A DNA stretch of 64,000 bases from Chloroflexota bacterium (lineage in GTDB: Bacteria > Chloroflexota > Ktedonobacteria > Ktedonobacterales > Ktedonobacteraceae): the NCBI GenBank assembly GCA_902810755.1, contig CADDYT010000010.1, positions 1-64,000 of the forward strand. Reading direction: 5' to 3'. The position numbers and the translations under genes are program-made. The first letter of the stretch is position 1. Each line of letters begins with the position of its first letter. Below, piece after piece: positions 18,239 to 27,605 of this stretch. The notes under the pieces were generated by a model that was not told the origin of the DNA, ran no database searches, and saw only the letters and a list, made by a program, of their open reading frames with translations.

Positions 18239-19336
18239 TCAGCGCACTGCCGCGTCGGCCTGCTGGGCGAGCAGTTGCAGGGTGGCGAAGAACTCTTTGG
18301 ACTGGCCGATGAAGAGGCCATCATCGGTCAGGGCTTTGACCGCGCCCATCGCCGCGCCTGCCGTGCTGGTGGGGCGGACGATGGAGACGGGCGGGAACTT
18401 GCGACTGAGGAAGATGGTCGGTTCGGGCATGATCAGGTTGGTCTGGAAGTCCTCGCCGCCAAAGGGTGGGCTGTTGAGGTCGGGGAAGACCAGTCCATTG
18501 GTGGGGTCGGTCAGGGCGGGCGCGTTGCCGGCCTTGTCGTGCCACGTCTGGAAGTGAGCCGTCTCGGTCGGGCCGATGCTGAGCAGGATGCGCAGCACCT
18601 CGACATTGCTGACGCGCTGGGCCAGCGAGGGATAGAGGCTGGTGCCGCCCTGCTCGATGAATGCGAAATGGAAGCCCGCCGTGTTGGCGATGGCCTGGAT
18701 ATGTTTCTTCGGCGTCAGGTCGGCGTCGGAGCGAGGTATGGCCGGGAACTGCCCCTTACTCAAGCCGGGTACGGCCTGCGGGAAGGTGTCGCCGAAATCG
18801 GGATTCTTCGTGCGGCTGCGGTAGCGCGTCCACCAGCTGGTGTCTACCGTGAGCTGCATCAGGTTGGTGAGCCGCCCGATTTGCTGCGCGCCCGTCGCCT
18901 TGCTGCCCGGCAGGGTGCGAAACTTATCCAGATTGACGGGATCAACGCCTTTTGCCACCAGGTAGGCATTGATGAAAGTGAAGTGGCTCATCTCATCTTC
19001 GGTATTGTCATGGATATATTGTGGCATATCCCCGTCCAGCACCTGAAGGGCCTTGATGTAGGCCGGGCTGCCACTGCCGCCGGGGACTTCGCTATCCTGG
19101 ATGCCGCCCAGTTCGTTATATTGCTGCCACAGATCAGTCTCGATGATTTCGGCTGCCGCCAGGAAGCGCAGGATGGCCGCGTCTCCCTTTGTGAGGCCGC
19201 CGCTGTTGAACTCGGCAAAGGCCGGTAGCCCACCGGCTAGCAGTCCGGCGCCCACAGCGCCTGCTCCTGCTACTGCCAGCCCGCGCCGCAGGAATCGTCG
19301 GCGCCCGGTCGTGTCTCTCTGTACATGGTCAGTCAT
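18239..19336 (-). CDS. Tat-exported ferritin-like domain protein
   Basis: 365 residues from the ATG at 19336 (MTDHVQRD); an ATG seven codons upstream is possible. The N-terminus has a twin-arginine signal (GRRRFLRRGLAVAGAGAVGA) ending near AFA. The mature part resembles the DUF4439/ferritin-like group (LRFLAAAEIIETDLWQQYNE, NTEDEMSHFTFINAYL, SIGPTETAHFQTWHDKAG), with Glu and His placed as in two helical pairs of a di-iron site. Whether metal is bound is inference. The protein would act outside the membrane. It stands alone. Confidence 0.82.
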   Translation of the reverse strand: MTDHVQRDTTGRRRFLRRGLAVAGAGAVGAGLLAGGLPAFAEFNSGGLTKGDAAILRFLAAAEIIETDLWQQYNELGGIQDSEVPGGSGSPAYIKALQVLDGDMPQYIHDNTEDEMSHFTFINAYLVAKGVDPVNLDKFRTLPGSKATGAQQIGRLTNLMQLTVDTSWWTRYRSRTKNPDFGDTFPQAVPGLSKGQFPAIPRSDADLTPKKHIQAIANTAGFHFAFIEQGGTSLYPSLAQRVSNVEVLRILLSIGPTETAHFQTWHDKAGNAPALTDPTNGLVFPDLNSPPFGGEDFQTNLIMPEPTIFLSRKFPPVSIVRPTSTAGAAMGAVKALTDDGLFIGQSKEFFATLQLLAQQADAAVR

Positions 19337-19598
19337 AATGTAACCTGTTCTTTCCACGCCTCAAGGGCGTTTTGCGCACAATCTTTGCTTGATCGTGGCC
19401 GGTTTCAGCCGGAGTATGCGGTTTCCGGGTCGCGTACCCCATGCACGATGGATAGACATAATCTGTGGAGCGCCCCATGTTCGTAGCATGCTGTTGATGA
19501 ATACGGGGAGGAGTTACAGGAACATGAGCAGTAAATGACCGGTATGTGATCTTTTTTTCGGCAACTCGCTGCCTCATACTATTGAAAGGTAGTCCGGG

Positions 19599-19690
19599 GC
19601 CTGTCATGCTGAGGGCAGTGAAGCATCCGAGGCGGACTATGCCGCCCGGTTGGTCACCACAGATGCTTCGCTGCCCTCGGCATGACAGGC
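19599..19690. repeat. palindromic repeat, family A
   Basis: Arms 19599-19626 and 19663-19690 are inverted copies with two mismatches, core TCATGCTGAGGGCAG. The rest of 19337-19598 and 19691-19852 holds no gene I can support. Confidence 0.75.
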
Positions 19691-19852
19691 GCGAGACCGA
19701 TTCTCATGGCATACTGTACACAACAAAGGAGAGCGCAAGCGAAAAATACGTAGTGCGAATACGTAGTTTTGCGAATAAAGTTCAGATAAAATATGGTACA
19801 CTCTTTCATGGAAGAAGACCCACGAGATGCATGGCTTGTTAGCGGGAGGAAT

Positions 19853-20112
19853 ATGATGAGTTCAGCTCCCCTGCCCGGATACGATATGTTCATACAGCCG
19901 ATCGATGCAACGGCTGCCGTGACGCCGACTGCGCTGGCACGATATGGGCTAACCTGTATTGAGCGAGGATTGTACGCCGAGGGTGCTGTTTTCTTCGCGC
20001 TGCTGAGCGAGCGGCTGGCCCCCGGTCAGGGACCATTTCTTGCTACGCTCGATGCGCTGCGCAGCGCCATCGCGGGCTACCTGCACGCGCAAGACGCATT
20101 GCTGGAAGCGCC
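19853..20112 (+). pseudogene. 5' fragment of an unknown helical-repeat protein
   Basis: GGGAGGAAT directly precedes ATGATG at 19853. About 86 residues (PTALARYGLTCIERGLYAEG, LDALRSAIAGYLHAQDALLE) look like the start of a TPR-like protein. At about 20112 the sequence becomes the antisense of the DUF4255 gene, and the frame runs on to 20380 through meaningless sequence. I interpret this as a gene that lost its 3' part at a rearrangement junction. Confidence 0.55.
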
Positions 20113-20570
20113 GTCACGCCCGCGTTGCTGCCGTTACCCGTGCCCGGTGAGGACAGTGTGGCGCGAATTGTCTCGCGCGACAGCAGCGGCGTTTCATAGA
20201 AAAACTGGATGGCGTAGCCAGGCAAAATCTCGGCCTGCAAATCGCGCTCGCCATAGGCCGTCAAAAGGTAGTGCAGGTCAAGCGCCAGGGGCAGGTTTTC
20301 CCGCCGCTCCCCCGCAGAGGAAAGCGTACTGCCATGCCGCCAGCCGGAGTTGGGAGTCAGGCGATAGAGGTAGAGATTGAGCTGGTTGCGCTCCTCTGTC
20401 CCGTCGGCAAGCGCGCGGTCGGGCGGCAGAGCGGAAACCGTCACATCGCCCATGCCGGTGAGGGTCGGCTGCTGAACCAGCACATTGCCCAGCAGGTGCT
20501 TCAGGACTGCCGTCACCGATGCGATTGCCAGCGCGCTGCTCATGCTCTCTCCTTTATCTGCTGTCGTCAC
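20113..20570 (-). pseudogene. DUF4255 (Pvc16-type) injection-system protein, 3' truncated
   Basis: The minus-strand product starts with the DUF4255 pattern (ASVTAVLKHLLGNVLVQQ, GTEERNQLNLYLYRLTPNSG, LALDLHYLLTAYGERDLQAE, LSRETIRATL). Proteins of this family belong to contractile injection systems and phage-tail-like clusters, where they terminate or cap the sheath assembly. The usual last 40-50 residues are missing. The frame instead enters the antisense of the neighbouring fragment near 20112 and stops at 20043. No other sheath, tube or baseplate gene is nearby, so this is a relic. Confidence 0.65.
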
Positions 20571-20628
20571 TTCCGCCAGCCGCTCGCCGCCTTTTCCGGG
20601 CCTGGCGCGTCAATAATCTTTCAGCGCA

Positions 20629-20910
20629 TCACTTTATATCGGGCTGACCGGTTCCGGTTAGCAGGCAGACGTCGATAAAAGCGCGCAGGCCGGAGCCGCT
20701 CTGGAGGTAGACTTCGCGTCCACTGCTGATATGGCGAATCAGGCAACGTTCTATCTGATCTGTCTCATCGACCGAGACGCGGATCAGGAAACTGGCAGCA
20801 TCCAGCAACACCTCCTGGGCGGTGTCGGTGCGCACTACCTGCAGGTGTGTTGTTCCCGCCTGTCGGTCGCGCCAGCACTTCAGGACGATGGAAAACATAT
20901 TTTTAGCCAT
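20629..20910 (-). CDS. small hypothetical protein beside the DUF4255 relic
   Basis: 93 residues, soluble, beta-rich (FSIVLKCWRDRQAGTTHLQV, FLIRVSVDETDQIERCLIRH). AGAGGCACA lies just ahead of the ATG at 20910. It precedes the DUF4255 relic by 59 bases on the same strand, so it was probably in the same operon. Family not recognised. Confidence 0.5.
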   Translation of the reverse strand: MAKNMFSIVLKCWRDRQAGTTHLQVVRTDTAQEVLLDAASFLIRVSVDETDQIERCLIRHISSGREVYLQSGSGLRAFIDVCLLTGTGQPDIK

Positions 20911-21156
20911 TGTGCCTCTGTCAGAATAAAATGACGAAGCGGAAAAGCGCCTCGCCGAAGGCTGGCCGCGTTCCCTCTCGTTTCTCCACGTAGCTTCACT
21001 AACCGACCCGCACCTACCTCGTCTTGCTTGCCTGGAAGAAATGTAGTACGAACAGTTCTGTTTTTGTTCTGGCGAAGTTCTGGCAGAGTTCTATGTTTCT
21101 GTCGTTGAGAACCACAGGTTGAGGAGCCATGCGGCGCGGCAATGAGCTGTTAGCCC

Positions 21157-21240
21157 TGAGTGCAGCGAAGGGGAAGCATCCCCGGTAGCCAACCGGGCGA
21201 AATGGCTACCGGGGATGCTGAGCGCAGCGAAGCATGACAC
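21157..21240. repeat. palindromic repeat, family A variant
   Basis: GGATGCTGAGCGCAGCGAAG and a diverged inverted copy surround the perfect pair CCCCGGTAGCC/GGCTACCGGGG. It lies just past the end of the phospholipase D gene. The remainder of 20911-21275 shows no supportable gene. Confidence 0.65.
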
Positions 21241-21275
21241 GTCGGGGCCACGTTTTTCCGGCATGCTGGCAGGGT

Positions 21276-22592
21276 TTATAGCAAGACGCGCAGGGGAGAG
21301 AGGATGAATTCGCCCAGGCGGTTGTACCAGGGGCGGCGGTTCCACTCGTCAATTTTCAGTTCAAAAGCGTTTTGCGTGTCGCACTGGAAAAGTTCTTCCA
21401 TCTGCCGCGCCAGATCGCGGTCGTAGACCTCGACATTGATTTCGTAGTTGCCGACGGAACTGAGGCGGTCGAGGTTGGCAGTGCCGACGGTTGACCACTG
21501 GCCGTCGATGGTGCAGGTTTTGGCGTGCAGCATGTTGCGGTAGCCCCAGATGCGGATGCCTGCCTTCAGGCATTCGGTGAAGTAGCCCCGCGTGAGCCAG
21601 TCCACCACGACGTGGTTGGAGATCCAGGGAACCAGTATTTGCACATCAACCCCGCGTTGAGCCGCTGCTTTGAGAGAGTCAAGCAGCGAGCGGTCGGGGA
21701 CAAAGTAGGCGTTGGTCAGCCGGATTGTGTGTTCGGCGCGGTCAATCGCGTCGATGTACATGTCGCGGATGGGGAAGGTGAGGCGCATGGCATTGGTGCC
21801 GCGCAGGTTGATGAGCGGGTCGAAGCGACGCGGGTAGTGGCGCGTGATGCGCCGACGCGCGGGCTGCTGCCGGTTCCAGAAATCGACGAAGGACTGGGCC
21901 AGATCGGCGACGGCAGGCCCTTCGATGCGCAAGTGGGTATCGCGCCAGGCTATGGCGTACAGGCTGCCGATGTTAAAGCCGCCGATAAAGCCAATCTTGC
22001 CATCGACCACCAGCAGTTTGCGATGGTCCAGCGCGTAGCGTCGCAGGTCGAACAGTTGCCAGGGCCATTTAATGGGTTGATATTTCAATGCATGAACATT
22101 CGGCGGGAACTGCTTGAACGCTCGCGGCACGACGCCGTTGCCGAAGCTATCGAAGATGACATATACTTCTACGCCCTCGTTGGCCTTGCGCACCAGGTGT
22201 TCTTTGAAGCGTCGGCCAACAAGATCGTCTTTCCAGATATAGGTTTCCAGGTAAATGGTCTCCTGCGCCGCGTCAATTGCCGCAAGCATGGCGTTGTAGA
22301 GGTCGCGGCCATAATCATAGAGCTGCAAGCGGTTCTCGCCAACGTCGCTCAGGGCGTTTTCTCCGACGACCACCGGGCCGAAGCGCGGGTGGGGAAAGCC
22401 GCCCTTTTGCTGCTGCCTGCGCAGGATCGAGACTGCCTGCAATGTCAGCACGACAACCGCCTGCAATGCCAGCGTAATCCCCGTCGCTTCCAGCAGCAGG
22501 CGTCGCAGGGAAACACGCGGCCTGCGCAGGTTCCGCAAAAATCGCAGCAAGTGCTTAATATTCTCCTGTATTTGCTTCTGTCTCTCCACCAT
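21276..22592 (-). CDS. phospholipase D family protein, cardiolipin synthase-like
   Basis: 438 residues. An N-terminal basic segment is followed by a membrane helix near 48-70. Two HKD motifs are visible: one in LDHRKLLVVDGKIGFIGGFN and one in HAKTCTIDGQWSTVGTANLD. The two together form the active site of phospholipase D enzymes; cardiolipin synthases of this family join phosphatidyl groups at the inner membrane. The middle (LETYIWKDDLVGRRFKEHL) is typical of bacterial ClsA/ClsB-like proteins. The length is close to ClsB. The gene is transcribed alone, divergent from the hydrolase gene. Confidence 0.88.
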   Translation of the reverse strand: MVERQKQIQENIKHLLRFLRNLRRPRVSLRRLLLEATGITLALQAVVVLTLQAVSILRRQQQKGGFPHPRFGPVVVGENALSDVGENRLQLYDYGRDLYNAMLAAIDAAQETIYLETYIWKDDLVGRRFKEHLVRKANEGVEVYVIFDSFGNGVVPRAFKQFPPNVHALKYQPIKWPWQLFDLRRYALDHRKLLVVDGKIGFIGGFNIGSLYAIAWRDTHLRIEGPAVADLAQSFVDFWNRQQPARRRITRHYPRRFDPLINLRGTNAMRLTFPIRDMYIDAIDRAEHTIRLTNAYFVPDRSLLDSLKAAAQRGVDVQILVPWISNHVVVDWLTRGYFTECLKAGIRIWGYRNMLHAKTCTIDGQWSTVGTANLDRLSSVGNYEINVEVYDRDLARQMEELFQCDTQNAFELKIDEWNRRPWYNRLGEFILSPLRVLL

Positions 22593-22794
22593 TGTGTGAC
22601 CACTACCCCCTGTTGCAGAGAAATTGCTTAATCATTGCGAGATATGACTGCCTCCATCTATACTGTTTTTACAAGAGAGCGCCATTGTCTGTAGAGCAGC
22701 CACGATTATCATATCATAGCGGCTATTGTCTGACCATATGTTCGCGGGCAGGGGGCAAAAAAACGTTTCCCGGTACACTATGCCCGCCCGGCCA

Positions 22795-22823
22795 TTGTAC
22801 CCGGAAATGTCTCGTGCTATACT
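22795..22823 (+). promoter_or_regulatory. sigma-70-type promoter
   Basis: TTGTAC at 22795-22800, a 17-base spacer, and TATACT at 22818-22823 preceded by TGC (extended -10). It lies 55 bases ahead of the hydrolase start. Confidence 0.6.
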
Positions 22824-22878
22824 CGTCTGGTCTCATCATCTATTCGTCTATATTCGAGATCAGACAGGAGGCGAGCGT

Positions 22879-23817
22879 ATGAGTTATCAACCGGCGGCGC
22901 CGGGTGACTGGGGCAGCATGGAGGAGAAAGCGGGCGTCACGATTGCGAAAGAGGAGTTGCTGACAGCCGATGGTTGCCCGCATTTTTTGCGGAGCTGGCA
23001 CACAGGCAGCGCCGATGCCCTGCTTATCATGCACGGGCTGGGTGGTCATAGCGGCTGGTATATCGATATGGGTAATGCGTTGGCCGCGCAGGGGCTGAGC
23101 GTCTATGCGATGGATCATCGCGGCTTTGGCCGTTCGGGCGGCTTCCCCGGCCACATCGACGACTACCAGACGTTTCTGGATGATATCCAGTTTGTGCTGG
23201 CCGAAATTCGCCGCCGTCACCCGCAGGGCAATATCTACCTGCTCGGCCACAGCATGGGCGGCCTCTTCGCAGCCCACTTCGCCGCCGCGCACGCAGATAT
23301 GTTCAATGGGCTGATCCTGCTCAACCCCTGGATTGAGGATACGAGCAAGCTGCGCCTGTTCGACATCATCGCCATTCTCCTCGGCGGCCTTTTCAAATCG
23401 AAACATTACTGGACGACCGGCAATACGGCCACTATGACCACCAATCCGCCGGCCTTGCAGATGCTGAATGCCGACATCTACTGGCGCAAACAGGTGACCT
23501 CTTCTCTGCTCTTCCAGACGACGCGCATGCGCCTGGCTATGTCCTCGCTGGCGAAAGCCATTACGCTGCCTGTGCTGATCTTGCAGGCAGCGAACGATAA
23601 GGCTATCAAGATCGGGGCCAATCAGAAATTCTATGCGGCGCTGGCCAGCCCGGACAAGACCTGGAAAAGCTATCCCACCTACTGCCACGACAGCGAATTT
23701 GAGGCCGATCGCTCGCAGATGGATGCCGACATCCTGGCCTGGATACGCCAGCATTCCAGTTCCGCTGAAACGGCGGCGCAGAAGGCAGCAGGGACAGAAA
23801 ACGCGACGGAAATGTGA
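22879..23817 (+). CDS. alpha/beta hydrolase, monoacylglycerol lipase-like
   Basis: 312 residues from the ATG at 22879, supported by ACAGGAGGCG seven bases upstream and a promoter at 22795. LLIMHGLGGHSGWY gives the oxyanion-hole HG. LLGHSMGG holds the nucleophile Ser, LILQAANDKAIKIG the acid Asp, and YPTYCHDSEFEAD the His. The arrangement and the VYAMDHRGFGRSGG motif match monoacylglycerol lipases and lysophospholipases. No signal peptide, so it is cytoplasmic. The cap region (about 150-215) is hydrophobic. Substrate is not determinable. Confidence 0.88.
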   Translation: MSYQPAAPGDWGSMEEKAGVTIAKEELLTADGCPHFLRSWHTGSADALLIMHGLGGHSGWYIDMGNALAAQGLSVYAMDHRGFGRSGGFPGHIDDYQTFLDDIQFVLAEIRRRHPQGNIYLLGHSMGGLFAAHFAAAHADMFNGLILLNPWIEDTSKLRLFDIIAILLGGLFKSKHYWTTGNTATMTTNPPALQMLNADIYWRKQVTSSLLFQTTRMRLAMSSLAKAITLPVLILQAANDKAIKIGANQKFYAALASPDKTWKSYPTYCHDSEFEADRSQMDADILAWIRQHSSSAETAAQKAAGTENATEM

Positions 23818-23923
23818 TCTGGTTCTCTTGCTATTCATCCCTGTCACTGTTATAGTTATCACGCGCCAGCAGAGTAGACAATGAATACCGAGAACGCACA
23901 AAACAGACGAGGAGGTTTGTATT

Positions 23924-24472
23924 ATGAGTTATGACCCGAATCAGCCCTATGGACAGCCGCCTTACGGGCAGCCGCAATATCCGCCTACACAGTATGCGGG
24001 GCCGGGTGGCTATGGGCCACCGCCCCAGCAGCCACAGAAGAAATCCCGGCGCTGGCTCTGGATCACCCTGGGCATCATCGGCGGCATTATTGTGTTGGGC
24101 TGCGTGGGCTGCGGCATTACCGCCGCTCTGGGTGTCGGTTTCTTTGCCAGACAGATTGGGCCGACAGTTGTGGCCGATGAATACTATACCGCTCTCAAAG
24201 ATCAGGATTACGTGAAAGCTTACTCCTACTGGGATACCGGTAGCGTTACCTCTGTTCAGGGCCAGCAGGTGACGGAACAGACCTTTGCGGCCCTGGCGCA
24301 GGCTGTTGATACAACGAAAGGCTCTATCACCAGCTTCAGCGCAGTACCGGACTCGAACGACCCTTCCCTGGTGACGGTGACGGTGACACGTGGCAGTACG
24401 ACTTATGATGTCCAGCTTCAATTCCAGCAGGTGAATGGAAACTGGAAGATTGTCAAAGCCACCGGAATATGA
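23924..24472 (+). CDS. Pro/Tyr/Gln-rich membrane-anchored DUF4878-like protein
   Basis: 182 residues with GAGGAGG ahead of the ATG. Residues 1-38 are a PYGQPPYGQPQYPP-type low-complexity tail, cytoplasmic. A membrane helix follows (WLWITLGIIGGIIVLGCVGC), then an extracytoplasmic domain resembling the NTF2-like DUF4878 fold (ADEYYTALKDQDYVKAYSYW, GNWKIVKATGI). Such proteins are frequent in Actinobacteria and Chloroflexota; function unknown. The methyltransferase start lies 10 bases downstream. Confidence 0.75.
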   Translation: MSYDPNQPYGQPPYGQPQYPPTQYAGPGGYGPPPQQPQKKSRRWLWITLGIIGGIIVLGCVGCGITAALGVGFFARQIGPTVVADEYYTALKDQDYVKAYSYWDTGSVTSVQGQQVTEQTFAALAQAVDTTKGSITSFSAVPDSNDPSLVTVTVTRGSTTYDVQLQFQQVNGNWKIVKATGI

Positions 24473-24482
24473 TCTGACAGAT

Positions 24483-25277
24483 ATGAACAGCACAAACGAC
24501 GCGAAACGCGCCGATAGTTACGACGATTACGATGTGATCGCGCCATTTTATGATATAGAACACGCACAGTTCGACGAGGATCTGGATCTGTACCAGAACT
24601 ACGCCGAATTGTGCGGACCCGGCAGCCCGCTGCTGGAGCTGGCCTGTGGCAGCGGTCGCCTGCTGGTGCCGCTTGCCGCAGAGGGCTATACGCTGGTCGG
24701 CGTGGACAGCTCAGCCGCGATGCTCGCGCTGGCGCGGCAGAACGCGCAGGCAGCGGGTGTGCAGATTACGCTGGAGCAGCAGGATATGCGCTCGCTGCGC
24801 CTGCCGCAGAAATTCCATCTTGCCTTCTGCGCGCTTGGCTCGTTTGCCCACCTGACGACGCGCAAGGCGCAGCGAGAGGCGCTGGCTTCTGTGCGGGCGC
24901 ACATGGCCCCGCGCGGCACCTTCATTCTGGATATCAGCAACGAGGACGCGCGCTATATGGAGCGGCTGAGCGGGCAAGTCCTGCATCAGGGGACGTGGAA
25001 GCGCGAGAATGGCTCCCTGCTCACCCACTTTGTCAGTCCCGCCTCCTCTACCGGTCGCCATCTGCTGGAATTAACCCATTTCTACGATGAGCATCTCCAG
25101 GGCGGCCCGCTGCAGCGTACTATTGTTACAACCTATCTCTATCTTTTTGAACGCGGAGAAATGGAACTCTTGCTGGAAGGGGCAGGCTTTAGCGTGAAAG
25201 AGGTCTTCGGCGACTACAGTATGGGGCCGTTCACGCTGGAAAGCCCGCGCATGATCTTTATCGCCGAAGCCCGCTAA
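24483..25277 (+). CDS. class I SAM-dependent methyltransferase
   Basis: 264 residues from the ATG at 24483, which avoids overlap with the gene before it; an ATG at 24435 in the same frame is possible. LLELACGSGRLLVPLA is motif I, LVGVDSSAAMLALARQNA gives the acidic end of strand 2, and LEQQDMRSLRL supplies the adenine-side Asp. FHLAFCALGSFAHL is motif IV. Substrate is unknown. It is tightly spaced behind the DUF4878-like gene and probably cotranscribed. Confidence 0.85.
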   Translation: MNSTNDAKRADSYDDYDVIAPFYDIEHAQFDEDLDLYQNYAELCGPGSPLLELACGSGRLLVPLAAEGYTLVGVDSSAAMLALARQNAQAAGVQITLEQQDMRSLRLPQKFHLAFCALGSFAHLTTRKAQREALASVRAHMAPRGTFILDISNEDARYMERLSGQVLHQGTWKRENGSLLTHFVSPASSTGRHLLELTHFYDEHLQGGPLQRTIVTTYLYLFERGEMELLLEGAGFSVKEVFGDYSMGPFTLESPRMIFIAEAR

Positions 25278-25316
25278 TGCCTTTGCAGATAAGAGCTAGA
25301 AACAGGACACGAAGTT

Positions 25317-26069
25317 ATGGCAAACATCCCGGTTACAGCTCTGCACGAGTGGAATCTGACCCCGGACGAGGCTAAAGCCCTGCAGCGCACGCTGGCGCAG
25401 CGTGTGGTGCGCGAAGATCGCGTGGGCAAAGTCGAGCGCGTGGCAGGCGTGGATATGGCAATCAACGAGGAGAACGGCATGGCCCGTGCGGCAGTGGTGT
25501 TGCTCTCCTTCCCCGACCTGGAATTGCTTGAGCAGCATATCTATGAGGAGCCGGTGCGCATGCCTTATATCCCCGGCCTGCTCTCGTTCCGCGAAATTCC
25601 GGCTATCCTGGGCGCGTTCTCCCTGTTGAAAAAACGTCCCGACCTCGTGATGGTCGATGGGCAGGGCATTGCGCACCCGCGCCGCCTGGGCATCGCTTCC
25701 CATCTTGGTCTCTGGCTGCAATTGCCCACCATCGGCTGCGCCAAATCGATTCTGCGCGGCACCTATGATAGAGCGGCCCTCGGCGACCAGGTGGGCGACT
25801 GGGTGCCGCTGGTCGACAAAAGCCATCATAACGAGGTGCTGGGCGCGGCGCTGCGCACAAAAGCGCGCGTCAACCCGATGTTTATTTCTCTCGGCTATGG
25901 CATCACCCTGCAAACCAGCATCCATTACGTTCTGGCTTGCAGCCGGGGCTACCGCCTGCCCGAACCCACACGCCTGGCCGATAAACTCTCCAAAGACAAC
26001 GCCTGGCGCGAACCCGAACCCGAACCCGAACCTGAATCAGAAGCAAAGCAGGAGTCATTGTGGGAATAA
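25317..26069 (+). CDS. nfi: endonuclease V
   Basis: 250 residues. RVAGVDMAINEENGMARAAV carries the first catalytic Asp, the YIPGLLSFREIPAILGAFSL block is the family signature with the wedge Tyr and a catalytic Glu, and DLVMVDGQGIAHPRRLGIAS supplies the second Asp and the H-P loop. KSILRG follows as expected. The enzyme nicks DNA one base 3' of deaminated inosine. The C-terminus ends in an EPEPEPEPE run not found in the catalytic core and probably disordered. It is longer than the usual 220-230 residues by that tail. AGGA precedes the ATG. Confidence 0.93.
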   Translation: MANIPVTALHEWNLTPDEAKALQRTLAQRVVREDRVGKVERVAGVDMAINEENGMARAAVVLLSFPDLELLEQHIYEEPVRMPYIPGLLSFREIPAILGAFSLLKKRPDLVMVDGQGIAHPRRLGIASHLGLWLQLPTIGCAKSILRGTYDRAALGDQVGDWVPLVDKSHHNEVLGAALRTKARVNPMFISLGYGITLQTSIHYVLACSRGYRLPEPTRLADKLSKDNAWREPEPEPEPESEAKQESLWE

Positions 26070-26125
26070 GCGTGGGATTGGCAAGCAGCAACATTGACAG
26101 GCCGGATCGGTAACGGGTCTCGTAG

Positions 26126-26143
26126 GCCCCGGTCAACCGGGGC
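26126..26143. terminator. bidirectional hairpin between convergent genes
   Basis: An 8-bp perfect stem (26126-26133 and 26136-26143, GCCCCGGT) sits between the ends of the endonuclease V and FAD oxidoreductase genes. No strong T-run follows. Confidence 0.5.
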
Positions 26144-26153
26144 TTATGAGAGA

Positions 26154-27530
26154 TCAACCCGTCACTCGTTTCCACACCGCCTGTAAGGCCGAACTATAGA
26201 GACCGGGGTGTTTGCCGAGCAGGGCGCGCAGCAGGGAGAAGAAGTTGCTGTCCATACCGATGATGGGGACTTCGAGCAGGGCGCGTTGCAGCATCTGGTG
26301 GCCGACAGGGGAGCGGAAGAGGCCGTAGAGGGCATCGACATCCGCATTGGAACCCATGCGATCCAGCGCCCGGCGCAGCCAGTCTTCGATTTTGAGGTAG
26401 TGGCCCAGCCGCCCGGCCTGCGTCAGGTTGCGCTGGTAGGCTTTGATGGCTCCGCGCTCGCCGTTCAGCACTTCGGCGGCAACGGCATGAGCCGCCAGGC
26501 GCCCGCTGATCAGCGCGGGATAGATGCCGCCGCCGGTTGCTGCGCCGCACAGGCCAGCCGCGTCGCCGAGTAGCAGTGCGCGCCCCTGCGCATCATCGCG
26601 GTAGACCCGGCGCAACCGCCCGCCAACGGGAATCACGCCGCCCTTCTGCTGGATGATGCGCATGGCGCTCAGGTCGGCCATGTCCTGAAAAAGCGTTTGC
26701 GCCATGCGCAGCGACTTTGTAGGGTTGAAGGCGCGCGCATGCCCGGCCACGCCGAGGGCCGCGATCTCGTGGTGCGGGGCCAGCCAGACGCAGTAGCCCG
26801 GCGCAGCGTCGTGGTTCATGACGAGATAGAAGGTTGCTCTATCCAGCGCCACTCCTTCCACCAGCCATTCCGCACCGGCCAGGAAGCGCGTATTCTGTTC
26901 CAACCCCATGCTCTGTGCCACGCGCGAGCGCGCGCCATCGGCCCCGATCAAAAAGCGCGCCCGCACCGTCTCCTCTCGCGGCGTCCGCTGCTCTGGCTGC
27001 TTGCGCCGTTCTTGTGCGGCGCTCGTTTTCCCCCCATCCGTAGCCGCTTCACCGTCTCCGCCGCTGCTACCGCTTCCCAGACGGATACGCATGGTGCCGT
27101 CACCTTCTGCCGCCGCGTCCAGGAACATCGTGCCGGGCAGCAGCGTGACGCCGCGCCTCTCGGCCACTTCCGCCATCCAGCGCAGCATGCCCGGCACATC
27201 GGCCATGTAAAAACGGTAGGCGCGGCTGCTGATTTCAAGCGGTGTTCCCGTAGGCGGCGAGATTACCACCCGCCGTACCGCGTTCATCAAATACTCTGGC
27301 GGCACATCCAGAATATCCAGCACATCGCTGAACAGGACGCCTGTTGTGCGCACCACGCCGCCTATCACCGCGTCCCGTTCCACTATCAGCACGCGCATAC
27401 CCAGCGCCGCCGCCACTCCCGCGAAGCTCAGCCCCGCGAAACTCGCCCCCACCACCAGCACATCATAGATATCCTCTTTTCCGTGAGCAGAGACAGGTCC
27501 GTGTGTTGCGCCAGCTTCGGGTTCCGGCAT
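26154..27530 (-). CDS. FAD-dependent oxidoreductase, geranylgeranyl reductase-like
   Basis: 458 residues. YDVLVVGASFAGLSFAGVAA is the FAD-binding GxGxxG-type loop (here GASFAG), LIGADGARSRVAQSMGL the middle GD-type motif, and LLLGDAAGLCGAATGGGIYP the second GD motif of group A flavin monooxygenases and geranylgeranyl reductases. An extra 30-residue Ser/Gly/Lys/Arg-rich insertion near 165-200 is unusual. AAAGGAT precedes the ATG. Substrate could be an isoprenoid chain or an aromatic ring; the sequence does not decide. Confidence 0.83.
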   Translation of the reverse strand: MPEPEAGATHGPVSAHGKEDIYDVLVVGASFAGLSFAGVAAALGMRVLIVERDAVIGGVVRTTGVLFSDVLDILDVPPEYLMNAVRRVVISPPTGTPLEISSRAYRFYMADVPGMLRWMAEVAERRGVTLLPGTMFLDAAAEGDGTMRIRLGSGSSGGDGEAATDGGKTSAAQERRKQPEQRTPREETVRARFLIGADGARSRVAQSMGLEQNTRFLAGAEWLVEGVALDRATFYLVMNHDAAPGYCVWLAPHHEIAALGVAGHARAFNPTKSLRMAQTLFQDMADLSAMRIIQQKGGVIPVGGRLRRVYRDDAQGRALLLGDAAGLCGAATGGGIYPALISGRLAAHAVAAEVLNGERGAIKAYQRNLTQAGRLGHYLKIEDWLRRALDRMGSNADVDALYGLFRSPVGHQMLQRALLEVPIIGMDSNFFSLLRALLGKHPGLYSSALQAVWKRVTG

Positions 27531-27605
27531 AGTATTATCCTTTCGTCTGTATCGCTGAGAAGCGATGCGAACGTATCATAGCATTGAAGCGAGGCAGGAC
27601 AGCTT

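Noticed and set aside
26000..26040. GAACCC hexamer run as a regulatory repeat
   Set aside because: It encodes the in-frame EPEPEP tail of endonuclease V.
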